From NCBI GenBank assembly GCA_019054805.1, contig JAHQIY010000004.1, positions 248,001 to 312,000 of the forward strand: a stretch of 64,000 nt of DNA, in the 5' to 3' direction. The DNA is from Brachionus manjavacas (taxonomy: Eukaryota > Rotifera > Eurotatoria > Ploima > Brachionidae). Under the pieces are notes generated by a model, which made no database searches, was not told the DNA's origin, and saw only the letters and a list, made by a program, of their open reading frames with translations. The translations under genes were made by a program, and so were the position numbers. This document shows, in pieces, positions 34,079 through 44,399 of this stretch; positions within the stretch are counted from its first letter, which is position 1, and each line of letters opens with the position of its first letter.

Positions 34079-34327
34079 AGAGTTGTTTAAAAGTCCCAAA
34101 CCAAAGTCCAAGTCCGGACTTAATTTAAAATAAAACAAAAAAATCCTAGCTAATTGAATTTTATGCCGTTCCAAGGAGCTATTGTGGCGGTCTTGTTAAA
34201 TTCAAAGTCACTAAAATTTAAAGTCCAAGTCCGGGCTTAAAAAAGATTAAAAGCCATTGGCTCGGACTTTAAAACAAAAGTTGGAACTTGGGCTTGACTG
34301 GAAATTTGTGACTTTTAAAAGACTCTG
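34079..34327. mobile_element. hAT-like MITE nested in the hAT
   Basis: The left end at about 34079 (TAGAGTTGTTTAAAAGTCCC AAACC) is inverted relative to the right end at about 34327 (reverse complement CAGAGTCTTTTAAAAGTCAC AAA). The interior is rich in AAGTCC/GGACTT words. The termini resemble those of the surrounding hAT (CAGAGTTGTT) and of the element at 52175-52515. A target duplication could not be confirmed. Confidence 0.55.
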
Positions 34328-35124
34328 AATTTTTTCTAAATTTAAACGAAATTCAACCTCTTTTTTTTGAAAAAATAAAAAGGGGCATTTCTTCAATGCA
34401 TATCTGGTAAAATCTTTAGCAAAAAAAGTTTTTTCGATATCTCAAAAGTTAATTTCTTAAAATATATTTTTTTTTATTTTATAAGTGACTAAAATTAATT
34501 TCGACCAATTTAAATTTTAGTTTTAATAAAAAAATTATTTGTTGAAATTTAAATTTTTAAATATTTAAAATTAAAATTTCAATTCACTTTAAAATCTATT
34601 TGTTTATTTGATTTACAACTCTGCATTCTTCAAATTAATTATATTTTTTATATTTTATATTATTTTATTCACTTATAAAGTAATTATCCGAATTAAGTGA
34701 CTAATTGAAATAATGACAAGTCAGTAAAAAATGAGTATTGATTATAAAAAGAGCAATGTGCAATTTAAATTACATGTTTTAAAAAATATATCCGGTTTTA
34801 ATGAAATTTGGATATAAAAAATAGTTAAATTTCCAATTTAAAACTATTTTAAACTATTTTTAAAAATTTTAAAATTTTTTCACATTTAATTACATGTCAT
34901 TGATTATATTTTTTTATTTTTTTCAAAAATTGTGCTCAATTTCGAATAACATGTCACTAAAGTAGAGTACTCTCTTTAAGTTACTCTTTTTTAGTGACAT
35001 GTCACCAAAAAAGACATGTCAAAAAATAAGGATATTTACGTTATTTGGTTTTTAAACCTTTTCTCTCTTAATTTAAGGTGAGTGCTATTCCACGCTAAGC
35101 TGTGTAGCCCCAAGTCTACATCAG

Positions 35125-35886
35125 TTGAAGAATCATTTGAAAGAGGTGAATACTTTCGTCAAAACGTCAAGAGCATTTGTTAAAGATTTGGAAATTGCAC
35201 TAGAACAACGGTTTGAAGGTATTTTTTCTACTGTTAATGCCAAAAATGTTTGTGGGAATTTTACAGATAGTTCATGGTTTATTGCAAGTTTTCTTGATCC
35301 GGAATTTAAATTTAATTGCCTCGAAACAACAAAATCATCGATTGATTTAATCGACAAATTTAAATAAAAAATTCGAGATTTAATAAGAGAAGAATGGGAA
35401 ATGATCTATAACGAAACTAAAGAGGTGATTTCAACTCAAGCTTGCAGTGATTCGACAGAGGTCATTGAATCACCAGACTGTTTTCAAATTCCAGCTTCAG
35501 AGAGTTCTAATAGTATTTTGACGGAATCTCTATTAAAATCTCCCACAAAACTTAGGAAATTCTTCGGATTCTTTAGTACGACAAAGAAAATAGACCCAAG
35601 CGAAACAAAAGCAAAGAAATTTATAAGTGAATTTAATAGTTATTTAGATTTAGATTTTAACAAAGATATGGAATTGATGGATTTTTGGAGAGTAAAAAAA
35701 GAAATATTTCCAATATTATACCAGATAGCGCTTAAATATTTGTCTTTACCGGCTTCGTCAGGTCCTGTTGAGAGACTATTTTCCAGTGCGGGTTATATAA
35801 GCAGACCACATGGATCAAGATTAACAGCAGAAAATCTTGAAATAACAACCCTATTTAGATGTAATTTCGAACATCTTGAATTTTAA
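35125..35886 (+). pseudogene. hAT transposase C-terminal part with dimerisation domain
   Basis: One frame from 35125 to 35886 with a single in-frame TAA at 35365-35367. The first part is helical with SWFIASFLDPEFKF, a typical late hAT segment. The second part (35401-35886) ends with the hAT C-terminal dimerisation domain, LSLPASSGPVERLFSSAGYI followed by SRPHGSRLTAENLEITTLFR. The stop kills the product unless bypassed by splicing (no obvious splice pair covers it). Confidence 0.75.
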
Positions 35887-36187
35887 ATTAAATTTTTTAG
35901 TTTATAAAAAATATTAATTAAGAAAAAAAAATAAAGCTATAAAAATTTTGAAATAAAATTATGAATGCGATCGATTATTCTTTTATTTCATTGTAATATA
36001 AAAAAATTCATCTTAAGATTCATTAAAAAAATCTGAAAAAAGTAAAGTCAAGTCAAGTTTTGACTTGACTTAAAAAATCAAAAATAGTCATGTCAAGTTT
36101 AGACTTGACTAGAAAATTCTTAAAAAAATCTTGACTTGACTTTTTGGTCGAAAGACTTGAAAAATAGCGACTTGAGGAACAACTCTG

Positions 36188-36195
36188 GGTTGAAT
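36188..36195. repeat. Right 8-bp target-site duplication of the hAT
   Basis: GGTTGAAT, identical to 31467-31474. Confidence 0.9.
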
Positions 36196-36689
36196 CGTCA
36201 ATAAGAATCATTTTAAAAAACTCTGCAATCTGATTGATCCCTTCACTAACTTTAGCGGACTTTGATCTTTGAGAAATTGTTGCTTGATCTTTTGCCTTTC
36301 TTTTTCTTTCAGCTTTTGTTGGTGAGCCGCGTTTAGGTACATCTTTGGCTAATTGTTTTTGAGATAAATCGACCGTTGGCTTGATTATTAACAATCGATT
36401 TTTTTTTGGCTTGATGAAGAAATCGACTTAGTGACCTGACTAGATTGACTTTGCAAAGATTTGTTTAATTACGTGAAAAAAAAAGAAAAAATTGTAAACG
36501 TTATAAGAATAAAAAATTTATTTCCAGGTATGTTACGTGTACTAATAATCATTATTTTCACGTAAGATACGTGAAGTTCATTCAAAATACATACTATCAA
36601 ATACAAAATCAAAACAAAAAAAAATCAAAAAAAAAGTAAAAAAAATCAACTAGTACTAACTCATAAATTTTTGTTTCCATACAAGAAAA

Positions 36690-37028
36690 TTATTTTTTTT
36701 TTAATTTTCTTTTGAAAGCCTATTTCTTCGATCCCAGAGCTGATAACCAGCATTAGATAACAAGCTTTCGCTAGCAACGCTTGTTGCCGGAGAAGCTAGA
36801 ATTACACAATATCGGATTCTCATAAATATTGTTTTTCCAAAAGGCTATAGCATCTCCATTCTTTTCATTATTTAGATAACTTTTTATTTCTTTTTTAATT
36901 TCAAAAATTTCATCATCTGTTTCCTCAGTATCTGAATCTGAATCAAAATTTAATTTTTTTGTTAATTGTCTTTCTCTCTCTTGAATTTTTTTCTTTAGAC
37001 TTGATATCTTTTCGTCATATCTTTTCAT
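36690..37028 (-). pseudogene. Second hAT transposase, C-terminal fragment
   Basis: The minus-strand frame 37028-36771 is a Lys/Glu-rich helix followed by AIAFWKNNIYENPILC. A frame change near 36790 gives LASPATSVASESLLSNAGYQ and LWDRRNRLSKEN in the next frame. SPATS-AxE-L-S-AG------R-RLS--N is the hAT dimerisation motif. It is distinct from the 35.4-35.9 kb domain and in opposite orientation; the N-terminus is absent, cut off by the gypsy element at 37.2 kb. Confidence 0.6.
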
Positions 37029-37195
37029 CTTAAATAAGTTAATTAAAAAGTTTTTTGCTAGTTTTAGACAATTATTTCTGCTTAATACATTAGTGATAAA
37101 TTAATTTTTAAAAAAAGGATGCTAAAATTTAGCCGATAAAAGAAAATTATTTGATTCTAAGTCATAGTTGTTTAAATTTTCATTATAAAAACCTT

Positions 37196-37882
37196 TTAAC
37201 GCATTTTTATGTTTTTTTCGAAAGTTGAGTTATTATTTTTTATTCTTAACTTCATTTCAATATACTTAAAACCTGGACATGTAACCCGTATGTCGAATTG
37301 GTGCTGCTTTGATGGCTCTGATCCAGTTATTTGACGCGATGGACTACTTTTGGCATTCGGAACTGGCTTCTCTTTCACTAGATTTGATACCCATGGAGTT
37401 GGTCCACTCTTGCTGTCCACTCGCTCCAGGATACCTTGTTTAATTTGCCTGAGTATCTCCTCTTCGACTTGCTCTCGTAAGTGAAAAGGCACTGGACGTT
37501 GTGGCTGCCTAACCGGTCTCCGTTTGGATCAACATCCAGTTTCACTACTGAGTTTATTGCACAGCCAAGTTCTCCGCTGAACAGCTTAGGAAATTTGGCT
37601 GCTATCTCCTCTGGTGCAGGATTTGTTTCAGTTGCTGGCTCTGACCATTTTAGAGTGTTGATAGTTATCACGCTTAGCTCTAGCGCTGTTTTGCAACTAG
37701 GCACTCATGACTTCCTTTAACCACTCTGAAGTCGGAGTTTACAGATCGACCGTTAAACTTGATAGTTGATTCAAACTGGCCTAAGAATTCGATCGGTTTC
37801 TCAGCGGTATAAGCGTAGAAGTTTGAGTGACACCTGTTCAGATGCGGCTTATTGTTAAGCCGATGATAAGTTGCCTCATCAA
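37196..37882 (-). pseudogene. gypsy protease and start of reverse transcriptase
   Basis: A protease-like frame covers about 37880-37690: INIIDEATYHRL, then LGQFESTIKF and FRVVKGSHECLV. The Asp-Thr-Gly active site is disrupted by a frame change just before it. The following frame (37704-37378) holds the connecting FPKLFSGELG segment, and after a frame change 37492-37196 reads PVPFHLREQVEEEILRQIKQ, ILERVDSKSGPTPWVSNLV, the N-terminal RT motif ahead of the palm. RT is then lost after VTCPGFKYIE. Confidence 0.65.
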
Positions 37883-39141
37883 TTATATTGATAGGCGCAC
37901 CGTTATGAGAGCTTCTACTCTAATACTCTCTTGTGGCTTGATGGTGCCGAAGGTTTTCGGAGCTGAGCTTATGATGTTGATGCCGAAGTTCAGACTGGCT
38001 TTGTATCGCAGGAATTCCTGGTGGTCATCTTCATCGATTTTGTGTTCTTCATCAAATGTGCTCTTCATCGAACTACTTGCTGCCTGGTTCTGATCACTCG
38101 CTGCCAGTTGACGGACGTAGCGATTGACACCCTGATCAGACCTCTGCTGGCGCTGGTTTGAGAAGCTTTGAGAAGCGAAGCTTTGCTTCTTGTTACAATT
38201 TCGACGTGAGTCCGTTGACTGACCACCACTTCGACACACGCGCGCAAAGTGGTTCAGTTTTTTGCACTTGGAGCAACTCTGCCCTCTAGCTGGACACTTC
38301 GATCGGTCCGCATGCGCCTTCCCACCACAGTTTCCGCACGACTGTTCTTTTTGGCTTTGCGTTCTGCTCTGATGGAACTTCATCTTGGCACGATCGTTGC
38401 TGGCGTATGCTATTACACCTCTGATTCACCTGATCCTCGGATCTTTGCCATACTTGCGCTAGCACGCTCTACACCAATGGCATAGTCCAGAACTCTAGCT
38501 AGGTCTAGATCGTCCGTTCTCGCGCAGCGCCTTTGGACCTCTTCCATTCCGCAACCAACAACAAATTGCCTCTCGATTTCGATCTCGAGTGAAGTGCCGA
38601 ATTTGCAGTGCTTGGCGAACTCACGAAGGCGCATAACGTATTGGTTGACCATTTCACCCTCTGGCCTTTTTGCGTTCCGAAATTCACAAATTTCGGCGTA
38701 TACTGACCGCTTGGGGGTGAACTGTTCGGTGAGTATTTTCTTTATGGCCTCGAATGCGTCGTCATCTTTTTTGTTGGCACTGTTGTTGTAAACGTCGCGT
38801 GCGTCGTTTCCCATGTACAGGAGGAATTTGGATTTTATCTGATCAGCGTCTTCTAGCTTTTCAGATTTCAGGTATAGGCCAAATTTTTCTGTCCATTTCG
38901 ACCACCTTGATCCGATGATGGACATGTCTCCGTGGTATTGAAATGTACCACAAGCTGCTTCATTATTCATTCTGCCAGTTTTTGATTGCGTTTGAGCAGT
39001 CGTGTGATTTTGAAGTATGAGTGTTGGCGTCTGTGCTGAGTTGGCGTCTATGCTATGATTGGTGTCGATTTGTGGCTTGGCTTTGTTCGCGTCGTCTGCA
39101 CTGGTAATCGCTACTTCTTGTACTGGCTCTTCGTTTATCAT
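37883..39141 (-). pseudogene. gypsy gag: capsid-like region and zinc knuckles
   Basis: The first frame (39141-38413) contains FQYHGDMSIIGSRWSKWTEK, LYMGNDARDVYNN, ILTEQFTPKRSVYAEICEFR and LREFAKHCKF, the retrotransposon gag (capsid) helical pattern. It ends in a stop at about 38413. After a frame change the second part (38410-37883) has two knuckles, CGNCGGKAHADRSKCPARG and CSKCKKLNHFARVC, followed by a disordered linker that leads into the protease. The protein would coat element RNA. Confidence 0.75.
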
Positions 39142-39142
39142 A

Positions 39143-39160
39143 TAGTTATCCTCGTCGCCA
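39143..39160 (-). other. tRNA primer-binding site of the gypsy element
   Basis: TGGCGACGAGGATAACTA on the minus strand, next to the LTR and directly before the gag ATG (39139-39141). TGGCGAC-type sites are usual in Ty3/gypsy elements. Confidence 0.6.
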
Positions 39161-39167
39161 GATCTAA

Positions 39168-39522
39168 TGTTCTTTAATTTGTGGTCAAATACAAGATTTA
39201 GTTATTGGACTAAAGTAGTTTATTAATAATCTATTAAATAAAAAAAACGGCCGTTCTAAGCCTAAAATGAATACTAGTAAAAAATAAGAAAAAAGAAGAG
39301 ATAAAAGAAAAGAGAAAGAATAAAAATACAGCTAAGCCAAATGACTAAACTAAAATGTAAAAGCTATAAATCATAAAAAGAAGAAATAATAATAGAAGAA
39401 GAAAAATATACAAGCCTTAAAATTTAAAAGTTTATAAAGTTTAATTTTAGAGAGGGAGGTTTAGTCAGCTAAACATTCCAACTTGACATTGTGATTAGCA
39501 GCTGAAAAGCTACTACATCACA
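39168..39522 (-). repeat. 5' LTR of the gypsy element
   Basis: On the minus strand the 355-bp block begins TGTGATGTAG and ends AAAGAACA, i.e. TG...CA. A primer-binding-site-like sequence starts 8 bases after its end. Boundaries are inferred from TG/CA and the PBS, because the partner LTR is not in the window. Confidence 0.6.
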
Positions 39523-40035
39523 CAAAGATAAGTAAAAAAACAAAATTTATTATTAAAGTTTAAGTCCCATGGACAAATAAAATTGAATCATAGAGATAAG
39601 AGAATAAAAAAGTGAATAATAAAAAACCGAATAAAAGTATAATAATTGAATTTACAAAAAAATTAGTAAATGAGTTAGATTTTTATTTAATCATTTTGTG
39701 TTCTAATTCTTTTAACTTTTCGGATCTGATGATGTCTAATTGAGCAAGCGATTTTTTAGGTATCGTTTTTTAAATCAATAATTTATTTATTTGTTTTCTG
39801 AATAAGTAAAAAATAAAAAAAAAAATAAAATATAAATGGAATAAGATAAAAATAAAATTAAAGTTAAAAAATTTAAGTTAACTAAATTTTAGTTAACTAA
39901 AGTAAGTCGCCAAAAAATTTGTAAACTTAACTAAAGAGAAAACTCCTATCACTAAAAATTTCACCCATTCGGGCTCGCTCTTTGTACAAGTGAAAAAGAA
40001 TAGATTTTGCTTTTTATTTCAAATAAGTAAAATTG
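39523..40035. other. Spacer with a short coding-like tail
   Basis: On the minus strand at about 39692-39770 a short frame reads IPKKSLAQLDIIRSEKLKEL and ends in a stop. It could be the last exon of a lost gene or a retroelement end. The rest is AT-rich and featureless. Confidence 0.25.
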
Positions 40036-40039
40036 ATTT

Positions 40040-41100
40040 CTAAAAAAGTATATAATTTGATCGATAAAAATCGATCCGAGAATTGTAATAGCTGATAATG
40101 CAGAAGCTATAGCAAGTGGTTTTGAGCAGGTTTTAGTTTGAGAAAAAAGAGTCAATTGTTGGGCTCATGTAATTCGAAAAATCAATATAAGACTCAAAGC
40201 GTTTGAAGTCGATTTTCGTAAAAAAATAAGAGAAGATGTGTTCAAAATTCAGACTCTACTTCAGACATTCTTTTCAAAGAGGCAGTGAATTTATTTGATT
40301 TAAAATATCGAAGATTTAAAAATGAATCTTTGAATTCATTTTCGATATATTTCAATGACGAATGGGTCAAAAAGCATGCGAAATGCTATGAGGGTTATGC
40401 TTTTGGGATACCAAGTACAACAAATGGACTTGAATCAAGTCATGAGAAAAAAAAAAGCACTCAAACGAAAGCGTTTAGGTTTAATAGCATTTTTGAACGT
40501 ATGCAAAAATAACCTAATCAAGTTTTGGTCTCTAAATCGTTCATCTTAATTTATTTTCAATGTACCGACAATAATGAGCGGATAGAAGCCGATAATTTGA
40601 AATGCAAAGAATTCTTTAATGAACCAATTATAACTGAGAAAGATCTTAGAAATGCTTACGATTGGAACAAACGATACAAGAGAATTTTTCATTTTCAGGG
40701 ATCATATTACATCAAGTCCGGTATAGAACAAGAGAAACCAAACAAAGAGTCAATCAAACAACATCTTCAAAATGTCATCAACTCAAATTGGTCTACCTTT
40801 GACGAAATGATGGAATGTATTTATTCTTTTCACAAAGTTTATATTAGTCGCGAAAATTGGAAGCTGAGGACTTGTACTTTGCCTGTTTGGCTCAAGCACA
40901 ACTAGTGTAACCCCGTTATTTCATGTGCATTTAGACTTCAGATGTTAGATTTCAGCTCGATTGGTTTGGATTTACCAATACATAGTAATAAAAAAAAGGG
41001 GCCCTCCATCTAAAACTGTAAAGAGCCTAGAAGTTCAAGCTTCTGACCTAATTAAAGCACCTGAAGAAAATGCCATTTTCGATGATGACATCTCTAGATG
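40040..41100 (+). pseudogene. MULE transposase, catalytic and C-terminal part
   Basis: The plus-strand frame near 40078-40190 reads IVIADNAEAIASGFEQVL and NCWAHVIRKI, the second Asp and the C-x-H motif of MULE transposases. Then (40285-40905, two frames) come YEGYAFGIPSTTNGLESSHE and a helical region with NVINSNWSTFDEMMECIYSF. The segment after 40860 (CTLPVWLKHN, stop, then CNPVISCAFRL) resembles a decayed SWIM zinc finger. A basic GPPSKT-like patch follows. The N-terminal DNA-binding domain and first Asp are missing. Confidence 0.6.
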
Positions 41101-41104
41101 ATAC

Positions 41105-41864
41105 TTTCAAGCGAACAAGATTTGATGACAGTGTTAGAAAATTATGTCAAAAAAATTATTACAAAAAAAATTGTATTATTATTGCTCAATTAACAAATGT
41201 AAACAAAAAAAAATGAGTTTATTATTTACTAATGAATCTGATTATAAATATCCATTTCTAAAAAAAATATCCATTTCAACCAAAATAATAATTTTTTCGC
41301 CGATCAGAATATTTTTCGCTGATAATGAAATTTCACATCCAGGAATATTTTGAATTTTTAATATATTAATCAAGTGCTATGTAAATGTTATTCTTAATGT
41401 ATCATCTATATGAACATTTTCCGTTCTTGAAATCGACAAAATCCGGTACAATGACATATGGTAAAGGTTCGTACATATAGTTAATTTAACACTTTAACTA
41501 AAACCGAAGTTTAAAATATCTGAGGATTTAAAATTTGAATTAATAATTCTAATTATTTACTAAGTGTTAAATACTAAAGACTTGCTAAACGCAAGAGAGC
41601 TAGTTTTTCAATTTGAAATTATAGACATTCAAGTTGGCTAAAGTAGATGCTGTAATTATTGAGAGAACTACAACACTTGAAATAATGAACAATTGATTAT
41701 TAATCTTGTAAAAAATTAAACTTGAAATAATTTGGTAACCTGGTCTAACCGGGTGCTCTTTTTTTTTTTTATTGCGTATTTTGCACCCATTTTGTTCAAA
41801 AACTTCAAAAATAGTCACCCAATTTTCCTTAAATTTTTTTTTCACCCATTTACCTCCGCGGTTA
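41105..41864. other. AT-rich spacer between MULE relic and pogo-like element
   Basis: No gene recognised. Open frames here are low complexity. The 41745-41860 portion contains ACCCATTT/CACCCA words related to the adjacent element's ends, and the left boundary of that element may lie slightly further out than given. Confidence 0.35.
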
Positions 41865-44395
41865 ATTATGTGAGGCTCAAAAGGGTTAAACAAGTTAACC
41901 GGTTTAATCCTAAAATTGTATTTAATTAGCCCGAAATTTAACCCTAAAAACAGAATTTTAACCCATTTAACCTATTTAGGAGGAAAAAGTTTAAATTAAT
42001 TAATAAATTTTTAAGGTGATTCTTTAATTGATTTTTAAATAATAATTTGTTAAAAAATAAATTAATATTTTACGATTTGATAGCATTCTATAACAATTAT
42101 TGATAAATTAAAAACAAAAAAGACAAAACAAAACAAGAGTGAGTTTTAAGAAGTATTTAAAAAAAAAGAAAGAATTAATCGTCACAATCATCGCATAAAA
42201 ATTCTTTGTTTGTTTTTTTTTTTAAATTCTTTTGGTAAACAACTATAACAAACCCAATTTGAGCACCCTTCACAAGATAACCATTTTGACGTGTTCTCTT
42301 TCTCTTCAGCCATCTTTGTTTCACATAAGCCACACAATATTTCGGATTCTGAAGAGTTTTCATTTTCACCTGGTGTCAATTTGCTTTCAATGCTTTCGTG
42401 GTCGTCCTCTTCCTCTTCCAGTTCCTTTTTTAGCTTTTTTGACGTTTTTGGCCTCTTCTTGCTCTTTAAGACGTTTTAAACATTCTCCTTTTGTAAGACA
42501 CTCAGCAAATTTTCTGTTATTAATTTTCGCTTTTTTCGTTTTAACTTCAAATGTTTCTTTCTGTAAAAACTGCTTCATTGATACTTCAACAGCTTCTTTA
42601 ATGGTTGTCGTAGTAGGCGTAGAGTTAGATGCCTGTAACGGTTGCTCTATTGATTGTGTTGCATTTATTACAGGCACATTTGTATTTGTTACAGACAGAG
42701 TTAAATTTGTTGACGAAGAAGAGTTTGACGAAGAAGATGCTGCATTTGGTGGAGTAGCTTTATTTGACTTTTCATCAGCTGAATCAGAATCCGATGTATA
42801 AGCAGTGTTGATTAAAAGCTTCGAATTGTCAATCATTGACCTCTTGATTGGAAAAATACCTTTTAAAAAAATTTAATTTTATTAATCAAGCAAAGCAGAG
42901 ATAAACAATAAAAAACGAAAATGAACTAACCAGTACTTTCAAATCCGGCTACTGCATGGCTTCTTCGAAAAATTTTTTCCGTTAAAGTACGTAAATGGGG
43001 AGGAAAGGAAGCTTTATCTAAATTGGCCTTGTTGTATTTTTGGTAAAAGTCGGCGACAATATTTTTCCATTGAGTTTTAACAGGTTTCAAAACAGATACG
43101 TCTAGTGGTTGCAATAAATGTGATGTATGTGCAGGCAAACACAGCATGTGTAAATTCTTTTCGATTGCAAGTTCAACTAAAGTAGGATTTATGTGTGAAG
43201 TATGACCATCAAGAATCAATAACTTGGACCCCTCTATCGATTCACAATGAGTAACAAAAACTTTTTGAAACCAATCAATAAAAAGCGGTCGTTCCATCCA
43301 TCCGCTTGTTGAACAATTACAGTAACAGTTATCGGGTCCACCATTACACCAGCCTCCCCATAGCTTAATAGCTTTGAAAAGAATATAAAACGGTAAAAAT
43401 TCGCCACTAGCATCACAACACACTTGCACATTAAAAATCGTTTTGTCGTTGTTTAAACCAATCTTTTCAACAATTGACGAGCCACGGCGAAAAAACATTT
43501 TTTTGTTACCTGGCGAGCACATAAAACCAGTTTCGTCAACATTGAATATATTTTTAGGTTTGTTTTTTAAGTTTAACTCTTCACATTTTCTTGTTAGCAA
43601 ATCGAAAAAATTGTCAACGACTTTTTTAGAACCGCCGCTGGATTTTCGCTTATATTTTGGGCAAATTTGAATGACAACGATTCTCTCCAACGATGTTTTA
43701 ACCTAAATAGAACCAAAATTAAAACTTAAAAGCATAAAATCTTAAGTTATAATAAAATACCCGTAGACCCAATCATCGCCTGGTTTCCCATTGGTGAAGC
43801 GATCACTTTTACCCAAATATTCGGCATAGTTTTTAACTAATTCTTTGAGCCCGTCCTTATCAATAGCATAGCCCCAATCACCCATCTTTTGTAGGATTTG
43901 CGAAAGAACCTCTTCTTCTTGTGTACTAAAAACTGGTGAACGTCCAACATCATTGATTTGTATCGTCCTATTAAATGATTAACAAGCGATTGTCTCGGAA
44001 TACGGTAAATTTTGCGGCTTGAGATCGATTTAACTTATTACTATTTACATCTTTGATTGCGTCCTTTAGATTTTGATCTGTATAATTTTTTTTTTTGGAT
44101 TGAATTTCTTCGTTTTGTGACATTTTTAGCTTAGTTTTAAAAGATCTGCTTTTTTTTACAGTAGCTTTTTTTTTAATTTGAAATAAAAACTTTGTTTTGA
44201 ATAGAAAAATATTTTTTTGAGAGTTAGAGAGAAAGAAAATGAAATTACAATTTTTTAATTATCGAAAAATAGCGTCACTGCATTTTTATAGTCTTATTCG
44301 GTTAAATGGGTTAAATAGTACTTTATTTGGACTATTTGGGTGATTTTTTTTGACTAATAGCGTTAAGTCTATTTAACCTTTTAAGCTCTAAAAAA
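41865..44395 (-). mobile_element. pogo-like DNA transposon with psq HTH, DDE core and C-terminal zinc finger
   Basis: On the minus strand, in order: a psq-type HTH (about 44121-43770), a DDE_1 catalytic domain (42926-43690), a Ser/Thr-rich linker, an acidic linker and a PHD-like Cys finger (42175-42379). The outer sequences are imperfect inverted repeats: left GCTCAAAAGGGTTAAACAAG TTAACC (41874 on) and AACCCATTTAACC (41958-41970); right GCTTAAAAGGTTAAATAGAC TTAA and AACCCATTTAACC in reverse. A similar end sequence recurs at 63885-64000. Frame changes at several A/T runs make this copy defective. Confidence 0.7.
42175..44121 (-). pseudogene. pogo/jerky-like transposase gene with PHD-like C-terminal finger
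   Basis: Start ATG at 44119-44121 (MSQNEEIQSKKKNYTDQNLK); the HTH continues after a frame change with GIPRQSLVNHLIGRYKS. An intron (acceptor CTATTTAG near 43702) leads to a WRESLSFKFAQ-like segment, then the DDE domain: KNIFNVDETGF (Asp 1), KLLILDGHTSHINP (Asp 2), LPAHTSHLLQPLDVSVLKPV (Asp 3). An intron at 42860-42930 (GT...AG, 71 bp) joins ESTG to IFPIKRSM. The linker is Ser/Thr/Asn-rich. A frame change near an A6 run gives an EEEEDDHESIES acidic stretch, then LCGLCETKM ... WLSCEGCSNWVCYSCLPKE and FLCDDCDD, a complete Cys-rich PHD-like finger. DNA cutting and joining would be its role; it is not functional as it stands. Confidence 0.7.
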
Positions 44396-44399
44396 AACC

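Larger units (their letters stand above)
32590..35060. other. Noncoding interior of the hAT element
   Basis: No transposase coding is visible over 2.4 kb where hAT catalytic and insertion-domain exons would be expected. It includes an exact hairpin (32654-32705), a 65-codon minus-strand frame (32729-32926, no motif) and an AAGTCC-rich MITE-like insert (34079-34327). The middle of the gene was probably lost by insertion and deletion. Confidence 0.5.
31475..36187 (+). mobile_element. Complete hAT transposon with perfect 8-bp target duplication
   Basis: The 4713-bp element is flanked by GGTTGAAT at 31467-31474 and again at 36188-36195, the 8-bp target duplication expected for hAT. Its termini are inverted: CAGAGTTGTTC at 31475 and the reverse complement of the same at 36177-36187. 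Subterminal regions on both ends are dense in CAAGTC/GACTTG words, probably transposase binding sites. Inside are a BED-like finger, hAT catalytic blocks and a hAT dimerisation domain in plus orientation, plus about 2.4 kb with no coding that includes a hairpin and a nested MITE. A stop in the C-terminal exon and a lost middle suggest it is no longer autonomous. Confidence 0.9.
31368..36394 (-). pseudogene. AT-hook-like small ORF split by a hAT insertion
   Basis: The minus-strand frame begins at 36394 (MLIIKPTVDLSQKQLAKD), has a basic PKRGSPTKAERKRKAK patch resembling an AT-hook/nuclear-localisation stretch, and reaches the hAT boundary at 36188-36195. On the far side, at 31466 and below, the same frame continues to a stop at 31368-31370 when the hAT and one copy of the 8-bp target duplication are disregarded. 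It therefore was an open coding segment of about 100 codons when the hAT landed. No family is recognised. Confidence 0.5.
31255..36590 (-). mobile_element. Older DNA-transposon-like segment split by the hAT insertion
   Basis: Sequence on both sides of the hAT element seems to belong to one older unit. The left flank (31275-31320: GATTATTTTAACGTAAGTTA, then CCTAAAAATAAAT) is imperfectly inverted relative to the right flank (36515-36560, reverse complement GATTATTAGTACACGTAACA then TACCTGGAAATAAAT), suggesting degenerate terminal inverted repeats rich in ACGTAA/TTACGT words. Inside is the AT-hook-like ORF interrupted by the hAT. The element class is unknown and the outer ends are uncertain. Confidence 0.3.
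37196..39522 (-). mobile_element. 5' half of a Ty3/gypsy LTR retrotransposon
   Basis: Read on the minus strand: one LTR (39522-39168), primer-binding site, gag with matrix/capsid-like region and two zinc knuckles, protease region and the N-terminal part of reverse transcriptase, ending abruptly at 37196 where AT-rich unrelated sequence begins. RT core, RNase H, integrase and the second LTR are missing. The coding part is visibly richer in G and C than its neighbours. Frame changes at about 38410, 37880 and 37480 make it inactive. Confidence 0.75.

Noticed and set aside
37481..38093. Plus-strand frames of 79 and 88 codons
   Set aside because: Shadows of the minus-strand gypsy gag/protease, with no motifs of their own.
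41144..41353. 69-codon frame
   Set aside because: Low-complexity Lys/Ile/Phe-rich sequence in AT-rich DNA with no domain or context.
42232..42801. 189-codon plus-strand frame
   Set aside because: Antisense of the Ser/Thr-rich linker and finger of the pogo-like transposase.
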